In this document: one piece after another, positions 19,942 through 21,841 of the stretch
How positions within the stretch are numbered: position 1 is the stretch's first letter
Layout of the letters: the number at the start of each line of letters is the position of its first letter
Source of the DNA: Planctomycetota bacterium
Lineage (GTDB): Bacteria; Planctomycetota; Phycisphaerae; Phycisphaerales; UBA1924
Length of the DNA: 21,841 nucleotides
NCBI GenBank assembly: GCA_023432465.1
Contig: JAEYUO010000087.1
Span: forward strand, 1-21,841
Direction: 5' to 3'
Position numbers and translations under genes: made by a program
The notes under the pieces: model-generated
What the model saw: only the letters and a program-made list of their open reading frames with translations
Told to the model about the DNA's origin: nothing
Database searches by the model: none

Positions 19942-21841
19942 TTACCACTTGAGTTCCTCTTCATCGCAGCCGCAGTCGCCCGAGCGGGAGAAGCGGGGAT
20001 CGATGTTGCGTCGGAGCATGTCGAGGTAGCGTTCGCGGCGGAGCGCTGCGGCGTTGTCGAGTGAGCTGGCCAGGAACGAGCGGCGCGAGCCGGAGCGGTC
20101 GGCATCGGCGGCCTGGCGGAGCGCGCTGTTCCACGCAGCATCCTCGCGGAGTTCCTGCTCCTCGCCCGGCCCGCGGCGGCCGCCACCCGCGCTTTCGCCG
20201 CCACCGCCGCCACCCCCGCGAGACTCCTGCGCGAGGATCTTCTGGATGAGGCGTGCGCGTTCCTCGTGCACCCAGAGGCGGCGCTGCTGGTCCTGCTCCA
20301 GCGAGAAGAGGCACCGGCCATCGACATAGGTGGCCTCGCACCGGGAGAGGCTGGAGAGGGGCGGCCCGGACCAGATGGCCAGGTCCGCATCCTTGCCGGA
20401 TTCGATGGTGCCGGTGCGGTGGTCGATGCCGAGCTGGATGGCGGGGTTGAGCGTGATGAACTTGAGGGCTTCTTCCGCGGGGATCGTGCCGCGGGAGTAC
20501 TTGACGACCTTGCCGGCCTCGACGTTCATGCGGCGGGCGAGCTCATCGGAGTCGGAGTTGTACGAGACGTTGACGCCGACATCGTGCATGATGGGCCCGG
20601 CGTAGGGGATGGCGTCCTGGACTTCGACCTTGTACGCCCACCAGTCGGAGAAGAGCGATGCGCCGACGGACTGGTCGCGCACATCGTTCGCAACCTTGTA
20701 GCCCTCGAGGTTGTGCTGGAAAGTGCCGAGCTTGAAGCCGAAGTCCTTGGCGACGCGGCAGAGCATGAGGATCTCATCCTGCCGGTAGCTGTGGCAGTGG
20801 ATGAGTCGCTTGCCTTCGAGGATCTCGGCGAGGGCTTCGAGTTCGAGGTCGCGCCGGATGAGATCGCCGAGCGATGCGCGGTCGCGGGCGTACTCCTTCG
20901 CGGCGGTGAAGCGATCGACGATGAGCGTCTCGACACCCATGCGCGACTGCGGGTAGCGGGTGCGGGCGCGCTCGCCGGAGTTGGACTGCTTGACATTTTC
21001 GCCGAGGGCGAACTTGATGCCGGGCTTCGCGCCCTCGACGTGCATGTCGTCGGGGTGGTCGCAGCCCCAGCGGATCTTGTTCGTCTGGCTCTGCCCGCCG
21101 ATGGGGTTGGCCGAGCCGTGCAGGTTGTTCACGGCGGTGAGGCCGCCCGCAAGCTCGCGATACCAGTTGATGGCGTCGGGGTTGGTGACATCCTGGATGC
21201 GCACCTCGGAGGTCACGGCCTGGCCGGATTCGTTCACGCCGCGGCTGATGCCGGTGTGGGAGTGGCAGTCGATCAGGCCGGGGGTGATGTGCTTGCCGGT
21301 GACATCGAGTGTGCGCCACGCCGCGCTGGAGCGGGGCCCTGCGCGGTCCCAGTCGGCCTTGCTGCCGACAAAGCGGATCTGCCCGCCGCCGATGAGGATG
21401 ACGCCGTTGTCGATCTTGAGCGGGCCGGTGGGGGCGGCGGTCCAGATGGTTGCGCCGGTGAGAAGGAGGTCCTCCTGCGCCGGCATGCCGATCGACCCGA
21501 ACGGGCCGAAGGGGAGCGGCAGAGCTTCGGGGATGGCGGCGATGTCATCGGTCTCCGGCGTCTCGGGCACGCGCTTCATGATGAAGGGTGTGGGCTCGGC
21601 ATCGCCTTCCTTCGATGTGCCGACGAGCCGCTCGGCCTTGTCGGTGCCGGGCGGGGCATCGGCGGGGGCGGGCTCGACCTTGGCGGAGATGGCGAGCTCG
21701 CCGGCGGAGCCGAACGGGCGGCCGTCAATGAGGAACGAGATCGAAGAGCCCTCGATCTTCAGTTGCTTGGCGGGGACATTCCGCGAGCCGATGCGGATGT
21801 AGGCGGAGTCGCGCTTGGCAAAGAGGGTGGGGGTGTTGCGG
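19942..21841 (-). CDS. Amidohydrolase (imidazolonepropionase-like), 5' end cut by window edge
   Basis: 632 residues are visible. The frame remains open from 21579 (an internal Met) to the window edge, adding 87 codons of a beta-rich N-terminal region (KQLKIEGSSISFLIDGRPFG), so the true start lies outside. Counting from Met at 21579, the metal ligands are HSH (106-108), Lys188 (in IKFALGENVKQ, a possible bridging residue), His261/His263 (in LIHCHSYRQDE), His289 (in FQHNLEGYK) and Asp343 or Asp345 (in NSDSDE). The fold ends at about 425 (GTIESGKDADLAIWSG; ATYVDGRCLF). A long tail follows with a Gly-rich stretch (about 454-468), an Arg/Glu-rich helix and the ending GDCGCDEEELKW. It probably hydrolyses a cyclic amide or a peptide-like bond; the substrate is unknown. 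Its neighbour downstream is the HxH-less paralogue. Confidence 0.85.
   Translation of the reverse strand, partial: RNTPTLFAKRDSAYIRIGSRNVPAKQLKIEGSSISFLIDGRPFGSAGELAISAKVEPAPADAPPGTDKAERLVGTSKEGDAEPTPFIMKRVPETPETDDIAAIPEALPLPFGPFGSIGMPAQEDLLLTGATIWTAAPTGPLKIDNGVILIGGGQIRFVGSKADWDRAGPRSSAAWRTLDVTGKHITPGLIDCHSHTGISRGVNESGQAVTSEVRIQDVTNPDAINWYRELAGGLTAVNNLHGSANPIGGQSQTNKIRWGCDHPDDMHVEGAKPGIKFALGENVKQSNSGERARTRYPQSRMGVETLIVDRFTAAKEYARDRASLGDLIRRDLELEALAEILEGKRLIHCHSYRQDEILMLCRVAKDFGFKLGTFQHNLEGYKVANDVRDQSVGASLFSDWWAYKVEVQDAIPYAGPIMHDVGVNVSYNSDSDELARRMNVEAGKVVKYSRGTIPAEEALKFITLNPAIQLGIDHRTGTIESGKDADLAIWSGPPLSSLSRCEATYVDGRCLFSLEQDQQRRLWVHEERARLIQKILAQESRGGGGGGGESAGGGRRGPGEEQELREDAAWNSALRQAADADRSGSRRSFLASSLDNAAALRRERYLDMLRRNIDPRFSRSGDCGCDEEELKW

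Overview
The window is high-GC bacterial DNA in which genuine genes carry long antisense shadow frames. Several gene families point to a planctomycete, most likely class Phycisphaerae. They are a type II pseudopilin with an H-X9-DG motif, a secreted protein with CC-type cysteine repeats and a dockerin-like C-terminus, a secreted FG-GAP protein with a PEP-CTERM-like tail, two secreted amidohydrolases, and a small coiled-coil protein that I recall as planctomycete-specific. The taxon is an inference from gene content; no rRNA is present.

Left region (1-4621): an island-like module. A LexA/CI-type XRE-S24 repressor (leftward, cut by the window edge) faces a tight rightward operon of four genes: a double-HTH protein, an ABC-type ATPase, a GNAT-fold protein and a complete phage-type large terminase. 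The ATPase and GNAT match the two halves of the COG2401 fusion family. A near-palindromic operator overlaps the operon promoter between the divergent genes. No portal, capsid, tail, lysis or integrase gene follows; ordinary chromosomal genes resume 32 bp after the terminase. I read this as a damage-inducible, possibly domesticated terminase locus. It is the best candidate here for an undescribed system.

Middle region (4654-13059): a group III truncated haemoglobin with a probably leaderless start, then an FG-GAP/PEP-CTERM-like surface protein. On the minus strand follow a GNAT-aminotransferase fusion under a palindromic operator, an FAD monooxygenase, a 736-residue cysteine-repeat secreted protein with its terminator, and a pseudopilin.

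Right region (13211-21841): coaC and rpoZ run leftward together. They diverge from a DUF3553-domain gene and the coiled-coil gene, which flank a potentially structured intergenic RNA and end at a strong GNRA-loop terminator. A Wzx/MOP-type flippase, a small lipoprotein preceded by an overlapping mini-ORF, and two tandem secreted amidohydrolases complete the window. One amidohydrolase has lost its HxH metal motif. The other keeps its metal ligands and runs off the right edge.

Starts were chosen by ribosome-binding site, signal peptide and domain boundary. Family names come from motif recognition only; no search was run.
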